Assembly: GCA_030512335.1 (NCBI GenBank) | Contig: JAULSU010000003.1 | Span: 1,116,001-1,180,000 of the forward strand | Reading direction: 5' to 3' | From: Immersiella caudata | Lineage: Eukaryota; Ascomycota; Sordariomycetes; Sordariales; Lasiosphaeriaceae | DNA: 64,000 nt | Shown: piece by piece, positions 9,534-20,251 of the stretch | Layout: every line of letters starts with the position of its first letter | Position numbering within the stretch: position 1 is the first letter of the stretch | Program-made: the position numbers and the translations under genes | Notes under the pieces: model-generated | What the model saw: only the letters and a program-made list of their open reading frames with translations | What the model was told of the DNA's origin: nothing | The model's database searches: none

Positions 9534-11153
9534 CTACTGGTGCATCTTCGAACCGTGGTACTTGATGTCCCGGTCGTATTGGGCCGACTTGGAGACGCCC
9601 TCCTTGGTGGCAGCGACCTCAGTAGGCTCCCGCTTCGGGAAGCCATCGAAAGAACGGGCGTATGTGGCAACGGAGTGGGCGACCAACTAGACAGCGTTAG
9701 CAGGGCCCCAAGAACGGAACGTTTCAGGATCACTCACCTTGGCGTTGATCTCCCAAGCCTCCAAGTGCAAGTTGCTGACATCGTCGCACAGCAAATGGTA
9801 GCAGACATCATAAGGGACACCTGCCTCGCCACCAAACATCTTGACTTCCTTCTTGCTCTTGAGGACTTCCGCACCAGTAGCGATTCCACCGCCAGGAATT
9901 CCATGGCGAATGAACCCGTCGTAGTCGCTCCGACCGTCAAAAGGAATGAACGTGTAGTTCAGTCCCTGCTTGGTGTACCAGTCGACATAAAGATCCCGCA
10001 GCTCCTGCGAGCCGGTAGGGTTGATGTCGTTGCGGGCGTCGTACACCTGATACGCAAAGTTGGGGCTTGCCAACATATCATAGTCCATGAACAAGCGGAT
10101 CTTCTGGTTCTCTTCTTCCGGGAGGTTCTCAACATAGAAGTCGGACCCGAGCAGACCCTCCTCCTCGCCAGCCCACCAGGCGAAGCGCACGCAGTTGTTG
10201 ACGCTGAAGTTGGTGAGCTGAGTAGCGATCTCGAGCAGGGTCAGGCTGCCGGAACCGTCGTCATTGATACCGGGGCCTTCGGCAACAGAGTCACTGTGGC
10301 CGCCGAGCATCACGCAGTTATCAGGGTCACCCTGCTTCGTCTGCGCGATGATGTTGTCGGTCATGATGGTCTCAACAACGGCGTCGATGTAGGCCGTTGC
10401 GTCGATCTCCTTGCCGGACTTGAGCTTCTCGAGATATGGCGCAGCTTCGGCACCTGAAAGGCCGAAAGTAGCAACGTGATGAGGAGAAGGCGAGCCGAGC
10501 GTGCCGGTAACGGGCTGGTCCTCGTAGTTGTACACCACAGCAGCGATGGCGCCCGCCTTGCCGGCGTGCCCAGACTTGGTGCCGAATGGGCAAGTGCCGC
10601 GGCGAATGAAGGCGATGTTGCCGGCAACTTCCGTGGGAAAATCCTTCTCCTCGCACCCCTCGCCCTGGACCAAGACAAGCTTACCTTCGACGGGCTGCTT
10701 GTTCTTGGTTGGCGGGGTCAAACTCATCGGGAAGGCCGACTCGGCGAGGTCGAGACCCAACAGAAGGCGCCATTCGAAAATGTTACCGGACACTGCGGGG
10801 AATGGCTGGTGTGACAATGTGTAGTAGTCGCTCAGCTCCTCGAGACTCTCGCGGATGTACTTGAGGGTGCCGAGGTGGCCCTCACTGCCGATAACGCGCG
10901 TGGGATGGTTGTACTCCTTCTCGCCCAGCTTGGCGATCTTGTACAGATGCTTTGCGCGCGCGAGGAGGCTCTTGCTGCTGATGGTTGCTTCGAGCGCTTC
11001 GGAGCTCACCAACAGCTTCTCCGCCCCGCTGCCGCCTCCGCTGATCGGCTGCTGCGTTTGATCGTGATCAAAAAGCGGCTTCTGATCCAGCTTGAGTGCC
11101 GATACGGTGGCCAAACCGGCCAAGCCAGCCAATGCCAAGTGTTTCAATCCCAT
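9534..11153 (-). CDS. M28 zinc aminopeptidase with PA domain (aminopeptidase Y-like)
   Basis: Two exons, 11153-9738 and 9686-9534, with a 51-bp intron (GTGAGT...TCTAG). The product is 522 residues. The start MGLKHLALAG begins a clear signal peptide (to about residue 18). Residues ~130-260 form a PA domain (AFIRRGTCPFGTKSGHAGKA). The catalytic domain shows the co-catalytic zinc ligands in GGHSDSV (His 286) and NDDGSG (Asp 298), and the general base in WWAGEEEG (Glu 330/331). The second exon supplies LVAHSVATYARSFDGFP, typical of the C-terminal helix. Relatives are vacuolar aminopeptidase Y of yeast and secreted leucine aminopeptidases of moulds; they remove N-terminal residues from peptides. 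Whether this copy is vacuolar or secreted cannot be decided here. Confidence 0.93.
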
Positions 11154-11932
11154 CGCTGCGGTCGGTGATGATGGTAATCGCTGGAGAAGATGGGGAACGC
11201 GTCGTCGGAAGAAGCTCTGTTTCGCATCGTGTGGTCCATGCCCGCGTGACACTGAGTCAGTTCGCCAAGCCCCCATCCCCCGATAGGCGCTACGTCCCAA
11301 AGCGGGAAAGCGTCACGCATGGTGCCTTGCGATAAGATAGGGTTGCATGCTGATAAGATTGCGCGATTGCGATCCGAACTTGCGGAGTGAGGGAGCCAAT
11401 GGGTCAGCTCCGTGGCGCAGGGCATCATCTGGGTCGCGAGGGATCGAGTGTGCCTTGGCCGGCCCCCAGCAGCCGGCCCTGCTCCGCCCCGACACAAGGT
11501 CCCGGCAGCAATCCCTTTCCCCGCCGGAACAGGCCATCTAGGGACACGGCGGAATCCGGAGCGTGGGACCCACTCCTGCGTAAACCCAGAAAGAAGACAG
11601 AATCAACCTCATTTAACGGGTCCCACCAAAACAACAAGGCAATTCGCATCGATGCTGCACAACGCTACAAGAAGAGTCTCACAATCTAGGCACAAACGTA
11701 TCACAACGCCAAACGGAGCCAACTGAGTTGCAATTCAAGGCAAATGTGTATTTCGGGCAGCTTGGCAGAACCGTAACCTCCAAACGCCCGTGTCATCTTG
11801 GGTATCATTCCTTTTCCAGTCCAAGCCATGCCCGTCCAAATCCAAGGGGTATCACAAAAATAAAATAAAATAAATCAGCGCCTCATATGTGCCTTGCTGT
11901 GCCACTTTCTGTGCGTCGTTAGAGCCTCCCGC
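11154..11932. other. Intergenic between two minus-strand genes
   Basis: Contains the aminopeptidase promoter next to 11154 and the 3' region of the Cys/His-module gene next to 11932, including an A-rich CAAAAATAAAATAAAATAAA patch near 11855-11875 downstream of that gene. No gene is seen. Confidence 0.4.
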
Positions 11933-13458
11933 TCAGCACCCGCTTTCCTCCTCCGTGTCATCCTCAACCGTAGCTTGCATGCCTCTCCGCTTGCCGAGTT
12001 TCAAGCTCTCGTAGTCCGCAAGCAGCTTTTCATACTTTTCCTTCCACTGGGCTGCCTGCCACTGCCGGTCGTGGCGAAGACACCTGACAAGGTCCTCTTC
12101 GCCCTCCTCCGGATCACCAAGCCGCATGCTCAACCGTGCTTTCTGGCATCCCGCTTCCACACACCCATGCTTGTTCTTGCAGTAGATATCGCTGCCCCAT
12201 GCCGCGTAGTGACACCCATCCACCTTGCACGGGCCGTTGCGATGGTCGTCGCAGAAGGAATCCGGCCCGTCAGCGGCTCGCTTGGTGCAGTCGGCGCGCT
12301 TGCAAGTATGGTTGTCGCAAAATGAGCTCGGCCGCTTCATGCTGTATAGACAATCGGTCTCGCGGCAAGCGTGGGCGCTGCAGAAGAGGGAGCGGTGGTT
12401 GTCGGGGTTTGCGATGGGCTCGAAGCATTTATTAGCTGTGCACCTGTGGACTGTGCAAAGCGTCCCGCCGCCCTCATCGCGCTCGTTTGCACACTTGTCG
12501 AGACGGCAACCGTGGTCTAGACAGTATCGATGGTGACTTTGGAACTTGCGGCCGCCACACCCGGGCTTGGCGCACTTCAACTGCATGTGTGATCCGCAAA
12601 GGGTCTCGAGACGGCCATCTGGGAGGCGTTTGCACGGTTCCTCGCATGAGGGGATGCCGCACTTGGAGTGCTCGAGACAGCGCCGGTTGGCGACAGCTTG
12701 GATCGAGCATGTGCGGTAGCTGCAAGTGTGGGCTACACAGAAGCTGCTAAACGAGTTCGAATCGGGGCGTGCTTCGCAGTGGAGGGCTGCACACTCTTGG
12801 TGATTCTTGCATCGTTTGCTGAGCATATCAACCGCTCCGTCCTTGCATCCGTCTTTACTGCACCGGTCTGCGACGGAGTTAGCGCATTGATTACGGACCA
12901 CGCTGGGACGCGACTTACGACGCTGGCAGTACCAAAGAGCGGTCTCGTCGTCTGTGTATGTGCCGAGCTCGTTGCAACTTTGGGCAGCGCAGGCCATATG
13001 GTTGTCGCAATACGGCTGGCATTCCTTGGTTCTGGCCATAGGGCAGTGGTAACCATCTTCAACAGGGACGACCTTCGGGCACGTGTCTGCAGTGATGTTA
13101 GTCCGGGAGGTTGAGAACCTAGGTTGGAGGTTAAGCAAGAGGAATATCAAGGAAACGTACGCTTGAAGCAATATTTTGAGTAAATTCTGGTGTTGCCAAA
13201 ACCCGCAAAGCAAGTCTTCCTGCGGCAGTTGGGGACGAGACAGCCCCGATCCCCATGCGGGGATTGGCGGGGGGCAGAAGAGTTGGGGACGTGCGTTGAC
13301 TGGGTTCGCTGCATAGGAGAGATCGACTCGTTGACCTGCGTATTGATAGCTTGTAGCTGCAGCCCTATGGCCCGCAATGGGATATGATGGAAGGAGACAA
13401 AAGTATCTATGTGGTCAATGAGGATTGGTGATGTTTGCATCTGGGGCATGCGCGACAT
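11933..13458 (-). CDS. Tandem Cys/His-module protein (about 13 CxxH-x-C-x3-C repeats), unknown function
   Basis: Three exons: 13458-13161, 13086-12919 and 12867-11933, with introns of 74 and 51 bp; the second has a GCTAAC branch site. The product is 466 residues. After a ~60-residue N-terminus the protein is a string of modules of the form aromatic-C-x2-H-x(1-4)-C-x3-C. Examples are YCDNHMACAAQSC, YCQRHRCSKDGC, FCVAHTCSYRTC, YCLDHGCRLDKC, LCTVHRCTANKC, FCSAHACRETDC and FCDNHTCKRADC. I count about 13, spaced 20-30 residues, one with C-x3-H. Splicing at both introns regenerates modules (YCFKHTC and YCQRHRC), which supports the gene model. The C-terminal ~60 residues (RQWQAAQWKEKYEKLLADYESLKL) look like a coiled coil. 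There is no signal peptide or membrane span, so the Cys/His are probably zinc ligands in the cytosol or nucleus. I do not recognise a named family. Confidence 0.8.
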
Positions 13459-15418
13459 CTTTTATGCACTTTGATGCTGTCTTGAAGATGCCAAGCCTGT
13501 CCCAAAGGCGCCGGGAGGCAGCCGCTAGGGCGGTGGCTTGCAGGCGCTTCCTTCCTTCCTTGGCGCACGTTGGAGTTACGCTCCCTCTCCGCATAACATT
13601 TGGAGGATGACCACGAGGCAGTGCATCGATTACTTCTCTCAATCCAGAGTGGCACTCACCCAAATCGTCACCTTCGCACTTCGCCGACGCCCCCATCCCA
13701 CACCACCAGCCGACAGCTCCCCGGAGAGGCAACTCCCGAACGCGCACCAGATTCGACGACTATAGCCGCTGTGGTCGCCATGCTCAGTTACACCGCGGCA
13801 GCGGTCGCAAATCCCTGGGCTGGAGCGCAAACAGAGAGCTGTGTCTCAGCGCATCCCAAGCGCATCGCTTTTATGAGAATGTCTAGAGTGCCCACGATTG
13901 GAACGGCTTCCAAAGAAGGGTTGCGTGGCCACAAACAATCAGCTGGCTGTGGTTGTTTCCGATCGCGTCACCCTCGCAAACTCTTCGCCTTCCCATTCAA
14001 CAGGACACCGCGCCTAAAAATTAATTCGGTCAGCCGCAGACCACCGAACAAAGAAACGTGGGTGCACATGCACGCAAGACTGAATGAGGCTGTGGGGGTT
14101 ACTGGTCGGGACTGACGGCTGTTTGTCACACCCATCATCGTCAGCCACCACGTCGCCAATCTCCTGAGCATCAGGCGATCAGGATTGGGCGCATGGATGC
14201 GCCGAGCCCAGCCACAGTCGCCGCGTGTTGGCCGCTGCCACTGGCTCTCATGATCGAGCTGAGATTGGGGGCTGCCAGAGGGCATCGACCCTAACCCTAT
14301 TCCTCAGCCTTGCCCTCTCCCTGTCTGTGTTGTTCACCGAAGTAGAGTAACCGTTTCTCTGTGGTACCTAGCACGGAGCTTGAGGTATATTGGAAACAGA
14401 TTGGAGCAACTCAAGGGTTCAACAGTTGACAGCTAGGCCAACAAGCTGTGATCTGTGGAAGCCGCCTATTGAAATTCACTTCAGAGCAAGACTAAACATG
14501 TCTTACACTTGCGCAACAAACGTTATCTTTGTTGTTGTAAGGAGTCTTGAAATAATACGTTCCATAGAAGAAGGAGACCCCTTTGACTCTGAAGACAGAC
14601 ACCAACAACGTCCAGAGACGCTCAAGGGGCGGGTGGGCCAACAGAAGATTACCCCCTTGGCGCAAACTGAAACTTCAGTCCCGACAAAGACCAAGAACTG
14701 CATCAAACGCAACGCCATATCGACTGAAAAGATCTTCTAACGCAGTCGCCATGAGGTATGAAGCTGCTGGACGAACAACAACCCAACACCTGATAAAACT
14801 TGAAGCCAGGTGTTAGCTACAACCCTGACACAAGAGCAAATACCAAAGGGGCAAAACTCGGCCATTACCTTTTTGTCCGTCCCCGCACACCCCGCCTGTC
14901 AAGTGCCGCCCGGGCTTTCCCCCCATACACTGACGGAACGGGTAGCAAGGAAGGTGTTGCAGCGAAGCATTTTGCCCAGCAGTTTAGCCGCCTATAGCAT
15001 CGCTGGCCTCTCAGCACCCTGCCATGGGTATTCCAGCTAGCTCCGGATAATAAAGTATCGTAGTACCGACGTCGCCGGAATTTAGGCAGTTCCGCTTGCC
15101 AATCACTGCAGCACCGGCTTCTAGATGCTCGATAGAAGAAACTCGATAACATCCGGCGTTATGAAGTGTGCCGTCTCTAGGCCACGTTGCCTGAATGGGG
15201 AGCTTCAAGCTCGTCGCGTATACTACATCTTTGCTCCCTCGCTTCCGACGTCACTCCGGCCGAGCATGGAGCAGCAGTCTTTGGCGAGCCATTGACCGAC
15301 ATCGACGACCTTTTTTTGCGATTGTGATCTAGCGCTGAAGGAGCCCCTGGACGAGACTATCCGTTGAACATTTAGCTTGGACCAACCCCTCAACCGGCCC
15401 CGTCTGCCCACATTCACC
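13459..15418. other. Long intergenic region
   Basis: Nearly 2 kb between divergent genes. A 171-codon plus-strand frame (13600-14115) has no motif, signal or consistent codon pattern and I do not call it. A telobox lies at 14289-14299. The last few hundred bases are the promoter and leader of the SET-domain gene. Confidence 0.4.
14289..14299. promoter_or_regulatory. Telomere-repeat-like (telobox) motif
   Basis: CCCTAACCCTA in the context CGACCCTAACCCTATT, the third GACCCTAACCCT string. It lies in the divergent intergenic region, about 830 bp from the Cys/His-module gene start and 1.1 kb from the SET-domain gene start. Confidence 0.3.
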
Positions 15419-16756
15419 ATGGCTTGGGGTCGCCGTTCGCTTCTCCGCGCGGTCCTTTTGGGCTTCGTGGCGCAAGTCGCTCTCGCTAACGCGGACGCTG
15501 CCGCCGATGCCGATGTCAAATCCAAGGTCGATCCCCCCGCGGCCGGATCGACCGAAGGCCTCGTCTATGAGGCCATCGACAAGCAGCAGGTGATGGCCAG
15601 CAACATCACCACGGCGAAGCCCGGAAAGAAGCCTGCGATTGAGGGGTGGTGGAACTCGAAGATCTGCACCGTCTCTGGCGAGTACTGCGTCTTCACGAAC
15701 CGGCGTTTGCAGAAGGGGCGTGGTCTCGCCATGGTGACCCGGTTCGAAGACTTCCAAAAAGCGGAGCGAATTGAGGAGTACCTCAACAAGGGAGAGAACA
15801 AGATCGAGGAGGAGGGCCTGTTCACCGAGACCGAGGTTGTCGACAAAGGAATCGGTATCACGGCCACCAAGAACATTCGCCGAGGCAAGAAGGTGATGTC
15901 GTGGTCTCCGGTGCTTATGATCCACACCGACTTTTTCCAGAATGTGAAGAAGAAGTCGGAGCGGAAGCGGCTGCTCGAGGCGGCCGTCGCTTTCCTCCCG
16001 GATGAGACGCGCGCCAAGCTCGATCGTCAGCGCATCCAAGGCCTGGCGCCGGGCGAGGGACGCAAGACACGCACCATCGAGGACATCATCCTCGGGGCGC
16101 CGTTCGAAGTCAACTTCGGGTACGAGTATGGCCAGGAAGGGCACTCCCGACACTATGCGCACTATCCGGAGATGGCCGTAGTCCAGCACAACTGCCGACC
16201 CAACATGGCCTACCACATTGATGGCAACTTTGCCATCCGCGTGACTGTCGCGCGACGCACACAGGGCGGCGAAGAGCTGACTCTCTCCTACATCGATCCG
16301 CTCTGGCCGCGGTACAAGCGTCAGGCTTGGGTGCAGAAGCGGCGCGGTCTTGGAAAGCCCTGCAGCTGCCAGAAGTGCAATCCGAAGGGCGGCGATGCCG
16401 AGATCAAGGAGTCCGAGGAGCGCGTCAAGAAGATCGAGGACACCCTCGCGAAGCTCAAGAACCACGACAGCACCGACATCACTGAAGAGATGATTGACGA
16501 GTTCCTCGCCCTTGTCGACAAGGAAAGCATGCACGCCAAGCTAGCCGACTTTTATGAGAACGCAGCGATGAATTACAACTACCTCGGCTTCGACGTCAAG
16601 GCGAAGAAGTATGCCGATCTCGCGGTGCAGGCCGGTATTATCGAGGAGGGGCCGGAATCAAACAGCGTCATTGCCAATCGCATCTTTGCGTCGGACATCA
16701 AGGGCCACTTTTCTTATCGCTTTACGCTCAAGAGGAAGAGGAACAAGAAGCAGTAG
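15419..16756 (+). CDS. SET-domain protein with N-terminal signal peptide
   Basis: Single-exon ORF of 445 residues from the ATG at 15419 (CACCATGG context). Residues 1-25 (MAWGRRSLLRAVLLGFVAQV...) have an n-region with Arg and a hydrophobic core ending in ALA, a good signal peptide. The SET domain runs from about residue 140 (GIGITATKNIRRGKKV) to the motif region VVQHNCRPNMAYHID, which corresponds to the NHSCxPN cofactor loop, and GEELTLSYID (ELTxxY). A post-SET cysteine cluster CSCQKC follows. The pieces are those of protein lysine methyltransferases of the SMYD/SET5-like fungal type. The C-terminal ~110 residues are helical and charged. The combination of a complete SET core with an export signal is odd because S-adenosylmethionine substrates are intracellular. 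Either it acts in the secretory pathway or outside, or the signal is really a membrane anchor. Confidence 0.85.
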   Translation: MAWGRRSLLRAVLLGFVAQVALANADAAADADVKSKVDPPAAGSTEGLVYEAIDKQQVMASNITTAKPGKKPAIEGWWNSKICTVSGEYCVFTNRRLQKGRGLAMVTRFEDFQKAERIEEYLNKGENKIEEEGLFTETEVVDKGIGITATKNIRRGKKVMSWSPVLMIHTDFFQNVKKKSERKRLLEAAVAFLPDETRAKLDRQRIQGLAPGEGRKTRTIEDIILGAPFEVNFGYEYGQEGHSRHYAHYPEMAVVQHNCRPNMAYHIDGNFAIRVTVARRTQGGEELTLSYIDPLWPRYKRQAWVQKRRGLGKPCSCQKCNPKGGDAEIKESEERVKKIEDTLAKLKNHDSTDITEEMIDEFLALVDKESMHAKLADFYENAAMNYNYLGFDVKAKKYADLAVQAGIIEEGPESNSVIANRIFASDIKGHFSYRFTLKRKRNKKQ

Positions 16757-18452
16757 ACGCATAGGCCGTGGGAAGGGGTGTCAATCCAAGAGAATAACAG
16801 GGCGTCGTGTTGTCGTTTCTTCATTCGTAATTTGGGTAGTCAATAAAAAACGTTTCAATTCAGCTTCTGGAAGTGGACACAGATTTTTGCCTTGGGCACG
16901 CGTGAAAAATTATTGACCGTTGGAAAGTGCGAGGAGACCCGGAAAAACTTTGGAGGGCAACTGCGATGGAGGAGAGCGAGGCAGATTCTCAGAGTTTGGC
17001 GGACCTGCAGTGCACCCAACACATGCCTCGTCAGAAAGTTTCCACCCTTCAGCGCGTCTTCTGGAAGCATTGGCGGCAATCCAGAAAACCCTAATAGGAC
17101 GACGAGAAGTCCTCCATCAGTTTTCAAACTGCAGACGGCGGAAAAGAACGGAACCGCATCCCCTCCCCGCCAACGAAGATGGCCGCTCCAGTTTGTCCCG
17201 AGGTTTGTCTGCCAGTTCGCCGCCCCTCCGCCGCCAAAAGGAAGCATACAAAGTCAAGGATTCAACAAAGAGCATATCCTCCCATCCCGAAAATACCATC
17301 TTGCGGCATAGTAGGCTCTTGCGAGCGCCGGATTTCAACCAAGCTGAAATCCCAGTCGGGCAAGCGCTTGCTCTCTTCTGACGCGTCGCATCTACCGCCA
17401 CACGCGCATGAAGCCTTTCGGTCAGGGCTGGCGATGCGCCTCCCACACCGAGAACCCACCTAACCGCGTGCTTCCTCGCTCAATCTGAGGCCGTCGACTT
17501 GAATTTTTGAGCCCACAGGCTGTGTGTTCTAGGACTGAGGCGTCCAGTCAACTCCTCCACTTCAAGCGAACCGAGCAACGGCAACGTCAAGATAGTTCCC
17601 CATCACGGTCGGGCGAACTTCTTTCGCCTTCCTGAAGAAAACAAAGTCCCCGAGTTTCGACATTGGTTGATACGCCTTTCTTTAAATTACCAAAGCGGCA
17701 CAGACGGGGCTGCGCAGCGGTGCACTGTTGCGGAGGATGCGGCGGGAGGGCACGGCTCTCGCCGTCCAGCTACCAAAGTGCGAATAAAATCCGAGCCCTA
17801 ACCGTCTGATGTTTCGCCCCCCGGTGAACAGCATATGACAGCGGGACGGTGCCTGGCAGCGCCGCTTGATGCACCCGACCCTGCGGCTCCCGCCCTATGA
17901 AAACCGGGCTCGATCAATTCACCCCTGATCACTTCCCCCTGTCGCTCTGCATCTCTAGGTGCGCCGCCGCGGTATGGCGCCTCCAGGGAACATTCCTCGA
18001 AAACAGGGGTCCTTCATGAATCTCGTATGCTGTTCGGCCGCCTGGCGCACGCTGCCAGCCGCCTCCTGTTCATGCTTTGCGGCAACGCCGTTTGACATCA
18101 GGAACGATGCATGCTTCTTGCAACATCCACGTGCAGACCCGAACTCCTGGCACCGCAACACAACATCCAGTCGACGACCAAGAATCCGCCCTGCTGCGGT
18201 CCCAAGCATTCTCTGACGTCGTATTCTGCGGCATCAGCTTTCATGCATCGTCACCACCATGGCCTCGGTCTGCCTACCCAGGGGATCCTCCCACCTAAGA
18301 GTCCATGCTGGAGCTGAAGGTCCTCCAAAGCTGCAGGCAGTCCCATGATACCACTGCATTTCTAAGGCGTATAAGAACCACGACCGCAGCTCGTCAACTG
18401 CCCTTCAATCGACACTCACCAGCAAACCATCCTCAAGACCGCCATCAACGAA
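16757..18452. other. Long intergenic region, laccase promoter side
   Basis: No supported gene. Overlapping frames around 16.9-17.5 kb exist on both strands with no motif. Near the laccase there is a TATA box at 18370 and a pyrimidine-rich leader. A near-telobox string GAGCCCTAACCG occurs near 17795. Confidence 0.4.
18370..18375 (+). promoter_or_regulatory. TATA box of the laccase gene
   Basis: TATAAG in the context GCGTATAAGAACC, 83 bp upstream of the laccase ATG, at a fitting distance for a short leader. Confidence 0.5.
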
Positions 18453-20251
18453 ATGGTTCTCTCTTCGGTTATCGGGGCGTTTGCCCTCTTTGCTGCCAGC
18501 GCCATTGCAGCCCCGTCATCAGCGTCCCAACTCGACAGACGACAGGATTGCACCTTCAAGCCTGCTACGTCTCCCGAATGTTGGGATGGAGTATATGATC
18601 TCAAGACGGACTACTACACTCAGGGGCCCAAGACCAAAGATGTCAGAACATACGACTTCAAGATCACCAATGTTACCACTTTGGCTCCTGATGGCGTTCC
18701 CAGAACTGTGCTCGCCATCAACGGCCAGATCCCTGGACCTACCATCTGGGCCAATTGGGGTGACACTATCGGTATATCTCCCCGTTAGCCTAGCACCTAC
18801 TAGAGAACGAAAGTACTGACATGGCTTGTGTAGTCGTCAATGTGGAGAATGCACTAGACTATGCCGGTACTACTCTTCACTTTCACGGCATTCGGCAAAA
18901 TCATACCATCGGCCAGGATGGAGTGCCATCGATCACACAGTGCCCCATTCCCGGCGACGGCGGCAAGATGACATACAAGTTTGTTGCTACCCAGTACGGC
19001 ACCTCGTGGTACCACAGCCACTACGGCGTCCAGGCGTGGGACGGCGTGTTTGGCGCTATCCATATCGAAGGACCTGCTTCTGAGAAGTACGACACCGACC
19101 TCGGCCCAGTCATGTTGTCTGACTGGACCCATGCCACGTCCGACTCCCTGATGGAGGCTGCAGCACTCAACTTCGGCGGCGTACCCATGAACAACGGCCT
19201 GGTCAACGGTACAAACACTTACAAGAATGCAGATGGTACGACTGTCGGCAAGCGCTTTGAGCTGGTCTTCGAGAAGGACAAGGCTTACCGCATTCGTTTC
19301 ATCAACACGGCCATGGACACCATGTACAAGCTCACCTTTGACGATCATGAGATGCAAGTCATCTCGGCCGACTTTGTCTCGATCAAGCCCTTCACCACCA
19401 AGGTTCTCCCCATCGCCATTGGCCAGCGGTACGATGTCATTGTCAAGGCTTCCGCAGGGGGCGGTAATCACTGGTTCCGGGCCATTCCTATGCGCTCCTG
19501 TGGTACCGGACACGATGAGCCGTTTGACGTGCGCGCCATCGTGCGCTATGATGCCAACAACAAAGACACGCCTGAGGAGAAGGAGGCCCCCGTAATTGAC
19601 GACGACTGCCTCGACGTGCCCACGGCGAGCCTCAAGCCCTCGCTCGAGATCGACCTCAAGGACGTTCCGCCCAAGGTCGAACCCGACCACAAGCTCGCCT
19701 TCGAGATGAACTACGACTCCACCACCCAACTGGTCGACTGGCGTGTCAACCAGCCCAACGAACCCTACTACACCCCGTGGGACTACCCCACGCTGGAGCA
19801 AATCCTCGAGGGCAACACCACATACGACAAGCGTCAGCAGCTCATCCACGTCGACGGCAAAAAGGAGTGGATCTACGCACTCGTCACCACTGGGGGCACC
19901 ACCCACCCAATCCACCTCCACGGGCACGACTTCTTCATCCTCGGACAGTCGGACCAAGAGTTCAACCCAGACACGTTTGTCCCGCAGACAGTCAACCCGC
20001 CGCGTCGCGACGTGGCCATGGTCGTCGGCTTGGGGTACATCTTCATTGCCTTCCAAACGGACAACCCGGGTGCTTGGTTGCTTCACTGCCATATCGGGTG
20101 GCACGCGGAGCAGGGGTTTGCGCTCACCTTCATGGAGGACATTGATCAGGTCAAAAACATCGTGGACGAGGGGGCACTGCTCAAGCAGTGCGGCGATTGG
20201 AAGAGTTTTGCTGCTGCCAAGGGGATCAAGCAGCATGGCTCGGGGGTGTGA
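18453..20251 (+). CDS. Laccase (multicopper oxidase)
   Basis: Two exons, 18453-18771 and 18834-20251, with a 62-bp intron (GTATAT...TGTAG). The product is 578 residues. It has a signal peptide (residues 1-20) and a dibasic LDRR at 27-30 that suggests Kex2-type propeptide removal. All four copper-binding regions are present: HFHG (122-125), WYHSH (165-169), HPIHLHGHDF (about 464-473) and HCHIGWHAEQGF (from about 524). This is enough for the type-1 and the type-2/3 trinuclear copper sites. Ascomycete laccases oxidise phenols with oxygen and act in lignin turnover, pigment formation or detoxification. Two details differ from many ascomycete enzymes: Phe replaces Trp in the first region, and the C-terminus (KQHGSGV) lacks the DSGL/I-type plug. 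Function as a laccase-type oxidase is firm; physiological role is not. Confidence 0.93.

Noticed and set aside
9540..10457. A 305-codon plus-strand frame
   Set aside because: Antisense to the M28 aminopeptidase, which has complete metal ligands and a well-placed intron.
12868..12918. Reading straight through the second intron of the Cys/His-module gene
   Set aside because: The intron is open in frame, but it has GTAAGT, a GCTAAC branch site and GTCGCAG, and only its removal regenerates the module YCQRHRC.
13600..14115. Possible 171-residue plus-strand gene
   Set aside because: It has no signal, domain or steady codon pattern and sits in a divergent promoter region; a spurious open frame is more likely.
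15329..16534. A 401-codon minus-strand frame
   Set aside because: Antisense shadow of the SET-domain gene, with no motifs of its own.
18854..20236. A 460-codon minus-strand frame
   Set aside because: Antisense shadow of the laccase.
15419..20251. Secondary-metabolite cluster around the laccase and SET-domain genes
   Set aside because: No polyketide synthase, peptide synthetase, terpene cyclase or other backbone gene is present in the window.
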